A DNA stretch of 64,000 nucleotides from Flavobacterium crocinum (GTDB lineage: Bacteria > Bacteroidota > Bacteroidia > Flavobacteriales > Flavobacteriaceae). The position numbers and the translations under genes were made by a program. Under the pieces are notes generated by a model, which searched no databases, was not told the origin of the DNA, and saw nothing but the letters and a program-made list of their open reading frames with translations. Numbering within the stretch: position 1 is the first letter of the stretch; each line of letters opens with the position of its first letter. The stretch spans positions 1,054,001-1,118,000 of the forward strand of contig NZ_CP029255.1 of NCBI RefSeq assembly GCF_003122385.1, read 5' to 3'. Shown piece by piece: positions 53,503 through 62,019 of this stretch.

Positions 53503-55620
53503 TTACTTTTTTACCATTTCTGCTAAAATTTCATTTTCTCTCTCCGATGCATTTTTTGGAGGATTTGAATATAATTTCAAAATTTCGTCATCAAACTGAT
53601 TTTTGAAACTTTCACTTTCAATATCTCTTAAATTTAAAAGTGCTTTTGATCTTACATAAGTCGATTCACTCTTTAAAGACATTGAATATAACTTCTTAAC
53701 ATCTTCTTCTTCAAAATCTGTAGATTTCCAGTTTGAATATTTCAAAATAAACTGAGAAAATAACAATGAAGCCTTATTATTGTTGATATTCTTCTTTAAA
53801 GAATTCTGTAAAAGTGAAAAACTGGAGATATTTTTGATGTTCTCCCCTATTGCACTTTCAATTGCAATTCTCTCTGGTTTAGTCTCAACTTTAAAATATT
53901 TGTTGATATCTTTCAAAGAATTATTAATGCTGTTTTCTTCTTTTTTGCCTTTTTCTTCCCAGGCATCTTTCAATCCAACCGTTTTGTTAAATACTAATTT
54001 TGAAGCAGTTGAGTCCTTATCAACAGTAAAATATCCTAAACGTTGAAACTGAAATTTATCTTCATTTTGAGCTGTTGCTAAACTTGGTTCAACATATCCG
54101 GTTACAATTTCTAATGAATTTGGATTCACAAAATCTAAGAAATTTTTGTCTTTATAACTATCCGGAGCTTCATCTGTAAACAAACGATCGTACAAACGAA
54201 CTTCAGCTTCCAATGCATGCGAAATAGAAACCCAATGTAAGGTTCCAGATACTTTCCTTTGACTTGCTTCTGTTCCGCTTCCGCTTAAAGAATCAGTATC
54301 ATAAGTAACGTGAATTTCTGTAATATTACCTTCTGAATCTTTTACAACTGATTCTCCTTTAATGATATAAGCATTTTTAAGACGAACTTCTTTTCCTAAA
54401 GTCAAACGGAAAAATTTAGCTGGAGCTTCTTCCAAAAAGTCTTCTCTTTCAATGTATAATTCACGAGAAAAAGGCACTTTTCTAAATCCTGCATTTTCAT
54501 CTTCCTGATTGTTTTCTGCTTCTAACCACTCTTCTTTTCCTTCAGGATAATTGGTAATTACCAGTTTTACAGGATCTAAAACAGCCATTACACGAGGTGC
54601 AATTTTGTTCAAATCTTCACGAATACAAAATTCTAAAACCGATACATTGATCAAATTATCGCGTTTTGCAATACCAATTGTATTAGCAAAATTACGTAAT
54701 GAAGCAGCTGTATAACCACGTCTTCTTAATCCAGAAATGGTTGACATTCTCGGATCATCCCAACCGTTAACATGCTTTTCTTTAACTAGTTGCTGTAATT
54801 TTCTTTTACTAACAACAGTGTGTGATAAGTTACGTCTGGCAAATTCTCTTTGCTTTGGACGGAGTTTATTATCGTCAAAAATTTGATCTAAAAACCAATC
54901 GTATAATTCACGGTGAGGCAAGAATTCAAGTGTACAAAATGAATGTGAAATTTGCTCTAAATAATCACTTTGTCCGTGTGCCCAATCGTACATTGGATAG
55001 ATTTTCCACGCATCTCCAGTTCTGTGGTGATGTTTGTGTAAAATTCTATACATGATAGGATCACGCATTAACATGTTTGTTGATTTCATGTCAATTTTTG
55101 CACGAAGAATATGTGTACCAGCCTCAAATTCACCGTTTTTCATTCTTTCGAATAAATCTAAGTTTTCTTCAACAGAACGATTTCTGTACGGACTGTCAGT
55201 TCCTGGAGTAGTTGGAGTTCCTTTTTGGATCGCCATTTCTTCAGAAGTTTGACTGTCAACATACGCTTTATCTTTTTTAATTAATAAAACAGCCCAATCA
55301 TACAATTGTTGAAAATAATCTGATGCATAACATTCTTCTGCCCATTTGTAACCTAGCCATTCGACATCTTTTTTAATAGCATCAACAAATTCCTGTTCTT
55401 CTTTTTCAGGGTTTGTATCATCAAAACGTAAATTCACAGGAGATTGATAATCAATTCCTAAACCAAAATTTAACGCAATAGAACTCGCGTGTCCAATGTG
55501 TAAATAACCATTTGGTTCTGGTGGAAAACGAAAGCGAAGTTTAGTATTTGAAAGACCTGATTTTACGTCTTCCTCTATGATTTGTTCAATAAAATTGAGT
55601 GATTTCTCTTCTGATGCCAT
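53503..55620 (-). CDS. glnS: Glutamine--tRNA ligase with an unassigned C-terminal extension
   Basis: A 705-residue class I synthetase. RFRFPPEPNGYLHIGHASSI holds the HIGH motif, with LRFDDTNPEKE, YPMYDWAHGQSDYLEQISHS and VVSKRKL (KMSKS region). The anticodon-binding beta-barrels follow to about residue 560. The remaining 140 residues (INNSLKDINKYFKVETKPER through YVRSKALLNLRDIESES) are helical. They do not read like the YqeY domain that database names often attach to this family. It charges tRNA-Gln. A perfect -7 box lies 20 bp upstream. Confidence 0.95.
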   Translation of the reverse strand: MASEEKSLNFIEQIIEEDVKSGLSNTKLRFRFPPEPNGYLHIGHASSIALNFGLGIDYQSPVNLRFDDTNPEKEEQEFVDAIKKDVEWLGYKWAEECYASDYFQQLYDWAVLLIKKDKAYVDSQTSEEMAIQKGTPTTPGTDSPYRNRSVEENLDLFERMKNGEFEAGTHILRAKIDMKSTNMLMRDPIMYRILHKHHHRTGDAWKIYPMYDWAHGQSDYLEQISHSFCTLEFLPHRELYDWFLDQIFDDNKLRPKQREFARRNLSHTVVSKRKLQQLVKEKHVNGWDDPRMSTISGLRRRGYTAASLRNFANTIGIAKRDNLINVSVLEFCIREDLNKIAPRVMAVLDPVKLVITNYPEGKEEWLEAENNQEDENAGFRKVPFSRELYIEREDFLEEAPAKFFRLTLGKEVRLKNAYIIKGESVVKDSEGNITEIHVTYDTDSLSGSGTEASQRKVSGTLHWVSISHALEAEVRLYDRLFTDEAPDSYKDKNFLDFVNPNSLEIVTGYVEPSLATAQNEDKFQFQRLGYFTVDKDSTASKLVFNKTVGLKDAWEEKGKKEENSINNSLKDINKYFKVETKPERIAIESAIGENIKNISSFSLLQNSLKKNINNNKASLLFSQFILKYSNWKSTDFEEEDVKKLYSMSLKSESTYVRSKALLNLRDIESESFKNQFDDEILKLYSNPPKNASERENEILAEMVKK

Positions 55621-55639
55621 TATTTTATAGTAATTTTAG

Positions 55640-55647
55640 CAAAGATA
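55640..55647 (-). promoter_or_regulatory. -7 element of glnS
   Basis: TATCTTTG on the minus strand, 19 nt ahead of the glnS ATG. No TTG at -33; the upstream DNA is a TTTATAG/TTTATGG repeat run (about 55651-55684). Confidence 0.45.
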
Positions 55648-55746
55648 AAAAAGTTTATAGTTTATAGTTTATGGTTTATGGTTTTCTTTGGAAACTTACT
55701 GAAAACATGAAACGTTAAACTCAAAATCTTTAATTAATTTATTTAG

Positions 55747-55754
55747 TATTTTTG
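55747..55754 (+). promoter_or_regulatory. -7 element of the toxin-antitoxin-folB unit
   Basis: TATTTTTG matches TANNTTTG and lies 17 nt before the antitoxin ATG. No clear -33 TTG. Confidence 0.4.
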
Positions 55755-55771
55755 TATAAATATTCAGAATT

Positions 55772-55993
55772 ATGAGACAATTAACTGTTACAATTCCAGA
55801 CGATTTTTACGAAACTTTTATTAGTTTTTTTAAACATGTTCCAGACGTTTCTATAGATGAAAATGTTGAGAATGAAATTCCATTATGGCAACAAGAAATG
55901 GTTTTGGATCGTATAAAAAATGCTAAACCAGAGGATTTTATTAGTTGGGAAGAATCTAAAAAAAGACTCAATGCTAAATGGAATAAGAAGTAA
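55772..55993 (+). CDS. Antitoxin of a RelE/ParE-type module
   Basis: A 73-residue protein. The N-terminus RQLTVTIPDDFYETFISFFK is a strand-helix start like ribbon-helix-helix antitoxins, and the C-terminal part (MVLDRIKNAKPEDFISWEES) is the toxin-binding type tail. Its stop overlaps the toxin start by one base (TAATG), the usual antitoxin-first layout. It probably represses its own promoter. The identification depends as much on the partner as on the sequence. Confidence 0.75.
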   Translation: MRQLTVTIPDDFYETFISFFKHVPDVSIDENVENEIPLWQQEMVLDRIKNAKPEDFISWEESKKRLNAKWNKK

Positions 55994-56289
55994 TGTTCAA
56001 AATAAATATTCTTTTAAGAGCTGAATTAGAAGTAGATGAAATTGCTGAATATTATGAATCTCTTTCTGATGGTTTAGGAACAAAATTTTTTAATGAATAT
56101 CAAAAGTATGTAGATACTTTAAATACATTTCCATTTTTTGAAGAAAAGTATAATATAATTAGAACCTTACCTTTGAAAAAATTCCCATACACTATTCATT
56201 TTACAGTTGATGAAATTAACAAAATAGTTACAGTATATGCTGTAACATCCAATTATCAAAATCCAAACACTACAAGAATAAAATTATAA
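55993..56289 (+). CDS. RelE/ParE-family toxin
   Basis: A 98-residue protein. KINILLRAELEVDEIAEYYE, then LGTKFFNEYQKYVDTLN, then FPYTIHFTVDEINKIVTVYA follows the strand-helix-helix-strand order of the RelE/ParE superfamily. I cannot tell mRNA-cleaving RelE from gyrase-targeting ParE. It overlaps its antitoxin and ends only 2 bp before the folB start, which is unusual and means folB may be expressed from the antitoxin promoter. Confidence 0.8.
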   Translation: MFKINILLRAELEVDEIAEYYESLSDGLGTKFFNEYQKYVDTLNTFPFFEEKYNIIRTLPLKKFPYTIHFTVDEINKIVTVYAVTSNYQNPNTTRIKL

Positions 56290-56291
56290 AA

Positions 56292-56651
56292 ATGGGAGTC
56301 ATTAAACTTAAAAACATACGCACTTTTTCATATCACGGATGTTTAATTGAAGAAGGAAAAATTGGATCTGACTATACAGTAGATCTAAAAATTAAAACAA
56401 ATTTACAGAAATCAGCCGAAACAGATCATCTTTTAGACACTGTTGACTACGTACATTTGAACAAAATTGTCACAGAAGAAATGGCAATTCGTTCGCATTT
56501 ATTGGAACATGTAGCCAAAAGAATCAATATTCGAGTGCTGGCAGAGATAGAAACAGTAGAAAAAACAACAGTTTGGGTTTCTAAAATTAATCCGCCTATT
56601 GGTGGTGATGTTGAGTCAGTTACTATAAAAATGACGGAAATTAGGAAGTAA
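56292..56651 (+). CDS. folB: Dihydroneopterin aldolase
   Basis: A 119-residue protein, normal length for FolB. It begins IKLKNIRTFSYHGCLIEEGK, continues YTVDLKIKTN and TVDYVHLNKIVTEEMA, and has HLLEHVAKRI (helix with the catalytic-region Glu) and WVSKINPPIGGDVES. It cleaves 7,8-dihydroneopterin to 6-hydroxymethyl-dihydropterin in folate synthesis. Its upstream neighbours are a toxin-antitoxin pair instead of other folate genes. Confidence 0.92.
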   Translation: MGVIKLKNIRTFSYHGCLIEEGKIGSDYTVDLKIKTNLQKSAETDHLLDTVDYVHLNKIVTEEMAIRSHLLEHVAKRINIRVLAEIETVEKTTVWVSKINPPIGGDVESVTIKMTEIRK

Positions 56652-56699
56652 TCTTTAAAATTAAATTCCTAAAATTTTAAAATAGTTCATTCGAAACTT

Positions 56700-56728
56700 T
56701 TGAAATTTAAAGATTTTAGTTACTTTTG
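56700..56728 (+). promoter_or_regulatory. tRNA-Cys promoter
   Basis: TTG (56700-56702), 18 bp, TACTTTTG (56721-56728), fitting the Bacteroidota consensus. The tRNA starts 18 bp downstream. Confidence 0.65.
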
Positions 56729-56745
56729 CCAACCGTTCAAGTAAT

Positions 56746-56816
56746 GGCGTCGTGGCCGAGCGGCTAGGCTGGGCTCTGCAAAAGCTCCTACTCCGGTTCG
56801 AATCCGGACGATGCCT
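56746..56816 (+). tRNA. tRNA-Cys (anticodon GCA)
   Basis: A full cloverleaf. Acceptor GGCGTCG pairs with CGATGCC (one G-U). The anticodon arm GGGCT/AGCTC carries loop CTGCAAA, anticodon GCA. T arm TCCGG/CCGGA with TTCGAAT. U73 is the tRNA-Cys identity base. CCA is not encoded. It has its own promoter and is followed by tandem copies of its 3' end. Confidence 0.96.
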
Positions 56817-57125
56817 CTAAAAGAGATACAGAAATGTGTCTCTTTTTTTTATGTCTAATTTTTAGAAAAAATTAATTAAATATATCGGTTCGAATCCGGA
56901 CGATGCCTCTAAAAGAGATACAGAAATGTGTCTCTTTTTTTTATGTCTAATTTTTAGAAAAAATTAATTAAATATATCGGTTCGAATCCGGACGATGCCT
57001 CTAAAAGAGATACAGAAATGTGTCTCTTTTTTTTATGTCTAATTTTTAGAAAAAATTAATTAAATATATCGGTTCGAATCCGGACGATACCTCTAAAACC
57101 TCTAAAGTAATTTAGAGTTTTTTTT
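56794..57125 (+). repeat. Tandem array of the tRNA-Cys 3' end plus terminator
   Basis: Starting inside the T arm, CGGTTCGAATCCGGACGATG plus CC (22 nt to the tRNA end) and the next 70 bp are repeated with a 92-bp period at 56794, 56886 and 56978. These three units are identical. A fourth, diverged copy starts at 57070. Each of the first three has a terminator stem AGAGATAC/GTGTCTCT with eight Ts; the fourth has a different one, CTCTAAA/TTTAGAG (57100-57117). Copies 2-4 lack the tRNA 5' part and cannot be tRNAs. Repeats starting in the T arm and ending past the 3' end are what integrases of mobile elements leave at tRNA genes, although simple tandem duplication would look the same. Confidence 0.9.
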
Positions 57126-57168
57126 ATGTTTAATTTTTAGAAAATCTAATTATTAAACTTTTGTACAA

Positions 57169-57197
57169 ACCCGACAGGTTTTAAAAACCTGTCGGGT
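57169..57197. repeat. Palindromic element ACCCGACAGGTTTT
   Basis: ACCCGACAGGTTTT (57169-57182) and AAAACCTGTCGGGT (57184-57197) form a perfect 14-bp stem with a single-base loop. The word is a common interspersed repeat in Bacteroidota. It lies just after the tRNA-Cys array. Confidence 0.75.
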
Positions 57198-57220
57198 CTA
57201 CTTAGTATAATTACACAATC

Positions 57221-57322
57221 TTGTCATTTCGACGAAGGAGAAATCTCCGCAAGAAGCTCGACAAAGATTGGACAATTGTTGCGGAGTCACTTGCGGAGAT
57301 TTCTCCTTCGTCGAAATGACAA
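57221..57322. repeat. 102-bp palindromic element with perfect 33-bp arms
   Basis: The arm at 57221-57253 (TTGTCATTTCGACGAAGGAG then AAATCTCCGCAAG) is repeated exactly in reverse complement at 57290-57322. The 36-bp centre holds a further GCGGAG word. It looks like a MITE- or REP-type element without coding capacity. The GTCATTTCGACGAAGGAG word recurs across Bacteroidota genomes. Confidence 0.85.
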
Positions 57323-57377
57323 ACCAGACTTAAAAAACTTCTTTAAAAGTTAAAAACTAACACTTATAAACACAAAA

Positions 57378-57400
57378 AAACCTCTGAAATACAGAGGTTT
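57378..57400 (-). terminator. Terminator of the rnr-DUF2807-LysE unit
   Basis: AAACCTCTG (57378-57386) and CAGAGGTTT (57392-57400) form a 9-bp stem with a 5-nt loop; a run of Ts follows on the minus strand. Confidence 0.85.
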
Positions 57401-57427
57401 AATTTTATATTTTTGAGTTATTAACAA

Positions 57428-58108
57428 CTACTTTTCAATCTTCTCAAAGGCATTTTTAACCATTTCTTTTTCTTTTGGAAACCAGCCCTGAACCATAAGA
57501 GCAACTCCAAAAACCATTAAAACAATACTAATTCCTTTTTTAATTTTAAGAATATTAGTTGGTGTCATTTTTGATTTTAACTGTTTGGCTAATACTATTT
57601 TAAGGCAATCTACCAACAAATATGTAACAATTACTGCAGTGAAAAATGTCATCATTCTTGGTGTCTGCATTTGTAATTTTGGTCCAACAGAAATAATTAC
57701 TGCCAGCCAGAATCCTAAAACACCAATGTTAATAACGTTAAGTAAAAAGCCTTTTACAAATAAACTGCCGTAATTTCTTTTAATAATATCACGGTCGATT
57801 TCTTCGTCGTTTATTTTTTCTTCTTTTTTTAATCTCACAAAAGAAATTATACCATAGGCCAACATTATGATTCCGCCAAAAATAAAGAGTGCTGGTTTGT
57901 CTTTTAAACTGGAAATTAATCTGTAACTTCCTAAATAGGCGATTGCTATAAAAAATATATCTCCTAAAACTACACCAAAATCAAAAACTATTGCAGCTCT
58001 GAATCCCTTTGTAATACTGGTTTCTAATAGTATAAAAAATACCGGACCTACCATAAAGCTTAGAAAAAGTCCCCATGGCAGTCCAGCCAGAATATCATTT
58101 ATCATCAA
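57428..58108 (-). CDS. LysE/RhtB-family exporter
   Basis: A 226-residue membrane protein with about six hydrophobic helices. The family start MINDILAGLPWGLFLSFMVG PVFF is followed by GFRAAIVFDFGVVLGDIFFI. A cytoplasmic basic loop lies near 95-110, and the Lys-rich tail ends KNAFEKIEK. LysE proteins export amino acids or similar small molecules; the substrate is unknown. It starts 12 bp after the DUF2807 gene, which starts 25 bp after rnr, so the three are probably one unit with a shared terminator. The possible start at 58108 or the next ATG at 58105 cannot be distinguished. Confidence 0.85.
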   Translation of the reverse strand: MMINDILAGLPWGLFLSFMVGPVFFILLETSITKGFRAAIVFDFGVVLGDIFFIAIAYLGSYRLISSLKDKPALFIFGGIIMLAYGIISFVRLKKEEKINDEEIDRDIIKRNYGSLFVKGFLLNVINIGVLGFWLAVIISVGPKLQMQTPRMMTFFTAVIVTYLLVDCLKIVLAKQLKSKMTPTNILKIKKGISIVLMVFGVALMVQGWFPKEKEMVKNAFEKIEK

Positions 58109-58120
58109 AATACGACTTGA

Positions 58121-58789
58121 TTATTTTACTTCTTCGATTTTACCTCCAAAAACTGTTTTCTGATTAATCTGCTTTGGTTTTCCATAAATGTAAATGGAGC
58201 CTCCTGCGCTCACTTTTGCATCGACAAGGGTCGAAGCATTAACATCTGCTTTTCCGCCCGCAGAAACGCTTACTTTGGTCTGAGAAGTGGCTAATTTACT
58301 TCCAAGGAAATAACCGCCGGCTCCTAATCCTGCATCAAGGTTATCTGCTTTTCCTGTAGCAGTAATTTCTCCACCCGAAACGGAACTTACTTTTAGCTTG
58401 TCAACATTCAAATCTACATTAATTTTTCCTCCTTCTTGTGCACTGACTTTAAACGAAGTAGCTTTTATCGTTTCTTTACTTGTTACTTCTGCACCTTCAT
58501 TTACATCAATTAGTTCTATATGCTTATAATACAAAGTAACTTCTAAATCATTTCCTGAAAGAAGTTTTGGAAAAGGCATTCTTAGTTTTAGAATTCCATT
58601 TTTATTAACAGCCTCTAATTCTGCTTCTCTAGCTCCTTTTATAACAACTTTATTTTCGGATGACTGCACTAATTTTACACTTAATTTATCGTAAACTTTT
58701 ACAGTATCAAACTCACCTAATTCTTTGGTAACCTGACCAAAAGACATTTGTACAAATAAAATTGCTGCTCCAATAATTAGCTTTCTCAT
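58121..58789 (-). CDS. GIN-domain (DUF2807) secreted protein
   Basis: A 222-residue protein with a signal peptide (1-18, MSFGQ). The rest is a regular beta-solenoid: VKVYDKLSVKLVQSSENKVV, then SFKVSAQEGGKINVDLNVDK and VSVSAGGKADVNASTLVDA. The alternating Ser/Ala/Gly turns are the mark of head-GIN/DUF2807 proteins of Bacteroidota. These are exported auto-folding proteins of unknown function. It is the middle gene of the rnr unit. Confidence 0.88.
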   Translation of the reverse strand: MRKLIIGAAILFVQMSFGQVTKELGEFDTVKVYDKLSVKLVQSSENKVVIKGAREAELEAVNKNGILKLRMPFPKLLSGNDLEVTLYYKHIELIDVNEGAEVTSKETIKATSFKVSAQEGGKINVDLNVDKLKVSSVSGGEITATGKADNLDAGLGAGGYFLGSKLATSQTKVSVSAGGKADVNASTLVDAKVSAGGSIYIYGKPKQINQKTVFGGKIEEVK

Positions 58790-58814
58790 ACTTTTATTTT
58801 TTTTAATTAATACT

Positions 58815-60995
58815 TTATTCGGCTCTTCTTAAAAAATGAAAATCTAATTGTTTTTTAACCAAATCGGCATTTTTTACTTTAACATAAATTTCGTCTCCCA
58901 ATTGCAAAATGCTGTTTGAAGTAGCTCCAACCAAGGCATATTGTTTTTCGTCGAAAGTATAATAATCATCTTTTATTTCTCTGATTCTTACCATTCCTTC
59001 GCATTTATTCGAAACGATTTCAACATAAATTCCCCATTCGGTAACACCGGAAATAACGCCAAGGAATTCTTCGTCCTGATGATCCTGCATGTATTTAACC
59101 TGCATATATTTGATACTATCTCGTTCAGCATTAGTTGCTAAACTTTCCATATTGGAACAATGCAGACATTTGGTTTCATAAGTTTCTTCGTCTACAGAAG
59201 CTCCTCCATCCAGATAATATTGCAGCAAACGGTGTACCATAACGTCCGGATAACGACGAATTGGCGATGTAAAATGGCTGTAATAATCAAAAGCCAAACC
59301 ATAATGACCAATATTCTCTGTCGAATATTTGGCTTTGCTCATACTTCTAATGGCAAGAGTATCAATTAAGTTTTGCTCTTTTTTACCGTTTACTTCTTCC
59401 ATCAATGCATTCAAAGACTTAGAAATATCGCCTTTGTTACGGAAATCTATTTTATAACCAAATTTAGCAATAACTGTTGCCATTGCAATTAACTTGTCTT
59501 CATTTGGTTCATCGTGAATACGGTAAACAAAGGTTTTCTTTTGTTTTCCAATGTATTCTGCTACTTTTCGGTTAGCCAAAAGCATGAATTCTTCAATCAA
59601 ATGATTGGCATCTTTTGAGATCTTGAAATAAACGCCTTCCGGTTCTCCTTCAGCATCGAGATTGAACTTCACTTCTACTTTATCAAAAGAAATCGCACCT
59701 TGCTGCATTCTTTTCTTTCTCAAAATCTTAGCCAATTCATCCAGTTTTAAAGTCGCTTCGGTAATTTCATCTGAAACAATATACGATTCTCCGGTAATAG
59801 AAACATCAACCGGAATGGTATTATCTTTTGTTTCAATGATATATTGCGCTTCTTCATAAGCAAAACGCTGATCGGAATAAATTACTGTTCTTCCAAACCA
59901 TTGGTTAATAACCTGAGCTGTTGGAGAAACTTCAAATACTGCAGAGAAAGTATATTTCTCTTCATTTGGACGAAGTGAACAGGCAAAGTTGGACAATACT
60001 TCAGGAAGCATTGGCACTACTCTATCCACTAAATAAACCGAGGTCGCTCTTTGATAGGCTTCATCATCCAGAATTGTTCCTTCTTCTAAGTAATACGAAA
60101 CATCGGCAATATGGATTCCTATTTCGAAATTTCCATTTTCTAACTTTTTGAATGACAAGGCGTCATCAAAATCTTTTGCATCTTTTGGATCGATTGTAAA
60201 CGTAAGTGTATCACGCATATCACGACGTTTTGCAATCTCAGATTCCTGAATGGAAGTATCCAGTTTTTGAGCATACACCTCTACTTCTACCGGAAAATCA
60301 GAAGGCAAGCCGTATTCAGCCAGAATAGCATGAATTTCAGTATTATGTTCTCCAGGTTTTCCTAAAACTCTGATTACAGATCCAAACGGACTATCAGCTC
60401 TCTTTGGCCAGTCTTCAATCTTGACTAAAACAACATCACCGTTTTCTGCTTCTCCCAATTTATCTTTGGGAATAAAAATATCGGTATACATCTTAGGATT
60501 TGCAGTCGAAACAAATGCAAAGTTAGGTTGCATATCTATTACACCTACAAACTCTGTTTTATCTCTTTCCAGAACTTCAATTACTTCACCTTCAGGTCTT
60601 TTTCCTTTTCTACGGTTATAAACATAAACCTTTACTTTGTCTTTGTCTAAAGCACGATTCAAGTTATTAGTAGGGATAAAAACATCTTCTTCAAATTCGT
60701 CACAAATAAAATATGCCGTTTTTCTGCTCGTCATATCTATCGTTCCTTCATAATAATCCTGACTGATTGCTTTAACTAAATATTTTCCTGGTTCTGTTTC
60801 TACAATTTTCTTTTGAGCAGCCAGTATCTTTAAGTCTTTTATAATCTGGTTTCTGCTTTTTGTATCGTCAAGTTCTAACTTCGCTCCTATCTGTTTGTAA
60901 TTAAATGGCTTATTGGCATTTTGCGATAAAATCTTCAGGATTTTCCCGGAGAAATCTTTCTCTTTTTTTATCGGCTTTCTAATTTTCTTACTCAT
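58815..60995 (-). CDS. rnr: Ribonuclease R
   Basis: A 726-residue 3'-5' exoribonuclease. An N-terminal winged-helix part (1-75) is followed by cold-shock-like domains (75-245). The RNB catalytic region starts at TIDPKDAKDFDDALSF (about 268-283, with the acidic metal-binding residues) and includes TSPIRRYPDVMVHRLLQYYL. A C-terminal S1 domain (about 640-720, GVISGVTEWGIYVEIVSNKC) ends the protein. It degrades structured RNA, including defective rRNA and mRNA. First gene of a three-gene minus-strand unit. Confidence 0.96.
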   Translation of the reverse strand: MSKKIRKPIKKEKDFSGKILKILSQNANKPFNYKQIGAKLELDDTKSRNQIIKDLKILAAQKKIVETEPGKYLVKAISQDYYEGTIDMTSRKTAYFICDEFEEDVFIPTNNLNRALDKDKVKVYVYNRRKGKRPEGEVIEVLERDKTEFVGVIDMQPNFAFVSTANPKMYTDIFIPKDKLGEAENGDVVLVKIEDWPKRADSPFGSVIRVLGKPGEHNTEIHAILAEYGLPSDFPVEVEVYAQKLDTSIQESEIAKRRDMRDTLTFTIDPKDAKDFDDALSFKKLENGNFEIGIHIADVSYYLEEGTILDDEAYQRATSVYLVDRVVPMLPEVLSNFACSLRPNEEKYTFSAVFEVSPTAQVINQWFGRTVIYSDQRFAYEEAQYIIETKDNTIPVDVSITGESYIVSDEITEATLKLDELAKILRKKRMQQGAISFDKVEVKFNLDAEGEPEGVYFKISKDANHLIEEFMLLANRKVAEYIGKQKKTFVYRIHDEPNEDKLIAMATVIAKFGYKIDFRNKGDISKSLNALMEEVNGKKEQNLIDTLAIRSMSKAKYSTENIGHYGLAFDYYSHFTSPIRRYPDVMVHRLLQYYLDGGASVDEETYETKCLHCSNMESLATNAERDSIKYMQVKYMQDHQDEEFLGVISGVTEWGIYVEIVSNKCEGMVRIREIKDDYYTFDEKQYALVGATSNSILQLGDEIYVKVKNADLVKKQLDFHFLRRAE

Positions 60996-61105
60996 ATATC
61001 TTTTCTTATAAGGTTTAAAATTACAAATAAGAAATCAGATTACAGATTTTAACAAATAGAATTATTAAAATTATAACTTTTCGTACATTTACAAAAACAC
61101 CCTTT

Positions 61106-61339
61106 ATGGAAAGCTTTCAAACTATTGCCGTATTCAATTATCAGCACGAAACAGTGGTTCTCAAACACTTACTGGAGCAAGAAGAAATTCCATACTTTTT
61201 TGAAAACGAAATGACACTTTCCGTTATGCCACTTTACTCCAACGCACTTGGCGGAATCAAACTCAAAGTTCATCCGGAAGACTTCGAACAAGTTCAGCAA
61301 ATTCTGGACAATCTCAACAATCCGCTTAAAATCGTTTGA
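61106..61339 (+). CDS. DUF2007 domain protein
   Basis: A 77-residue protein. It reads FQTIAVFNYQHETVVLKHLL at the front, then EIPYFFENEMTLSVMPLYS and GIKLKVHPEDFEQVQQILD, a compact alpha/beta ferredoxin-like fold named DUF2007 and sometimes called a putative signal-transducing protein. Function is unknown. A TACATTTA box (one base off TANNTTTG) lies just upstream. It borders the gene-free region that I consider a possible origin. Confidence 0.82.
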   Translation: MESFQTIAVFNYQHETVVLKHLLEQEEIPYFFENEMTLSVMPLYSNALGGIKLKVHPEDFEQVQQILDNLNNPLKIV

Positions 61340-62019
61340 AACAAACTCAAAATTCAATTTCAAAATTCAATTTCAGTTGTAACCAAAAGTTCAAAATTCA
61401 ATTTTTTTCTTTTTAAACTTTTTTAGTTTTCAACATATATTAAATACAACAAAAAAGATTTTTAAAAATTTAAAAAAATTTGGTTGTTATTATAGCTTGT
61501 TAATATGTCGAATAAATTTTTTTCTGAAGTCATTGAAATCTCGTTTTACTTATTTATTCTGAGTTATCAACATAGTTATTTTTAGTTAAATTACTTATTT
61601 ATAAGACTTTTTGTATTTTAATTAACAACGGTTGACAACCAAAAGTGAATTGATTTTGTAAATAAGTTAGCATGTTGATAGTTGTTGAAAATGGTATTTT
61701 TGATATTGATAACTTTTCCAAAAATTCCCGAAACTTTTCTTGCATATTTAATTCCCGTTTTGGATTAAGGTTTTTTTTGACACAACCAAAAAAAAGTTCT
61801 AATTTTCTTTTTCAACTTATTAACATTTTCTGTTAACTTAAAGTTAATTGAATATCAAGCAATTACAAACTGCTATCAACACCTCAAAATTTTAACAAAA
61901 ATTCTGTTTATTATTTATTGATTATGAGATACTTATAGAGTTGTTAAAATTGTTAATAACTGATAAGGTTTTGATAGTAAGATAGTTGAGAATAGCAATG
62001 AATTCACTAACGAAAACAT
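61340..62019. other. 680-bp gene-free AT-rich region, tentative oriC
   Basis: No supported gene on either strand. It is markedly AT-rich. Six words match TTATCAACA (a variant of the DnaA box TTATCCACA) exactly or with one change: TTATCAACA 61564-61572, TGTTGATAG 61673-61681, TATTGATAA 61704-61712, TTATTAACA 61817-61825, CTATCAACA 61873-61881 and TGTTAATAA 61951-61959. No exact TTATCCACA is present. In AT-rich DNA some of these are expected by chance. The distance to the parS cluster (about 17 kb) is in the usual range for an origin. Confidence 0.35.

Noticed and set aside
56886..57091. Additional tRNA genes in the tandem array
   Set aside because: Copies contain only the T arm and acceptor 3' half, with no D arm, anticodon arm or acceptor 5' strand.
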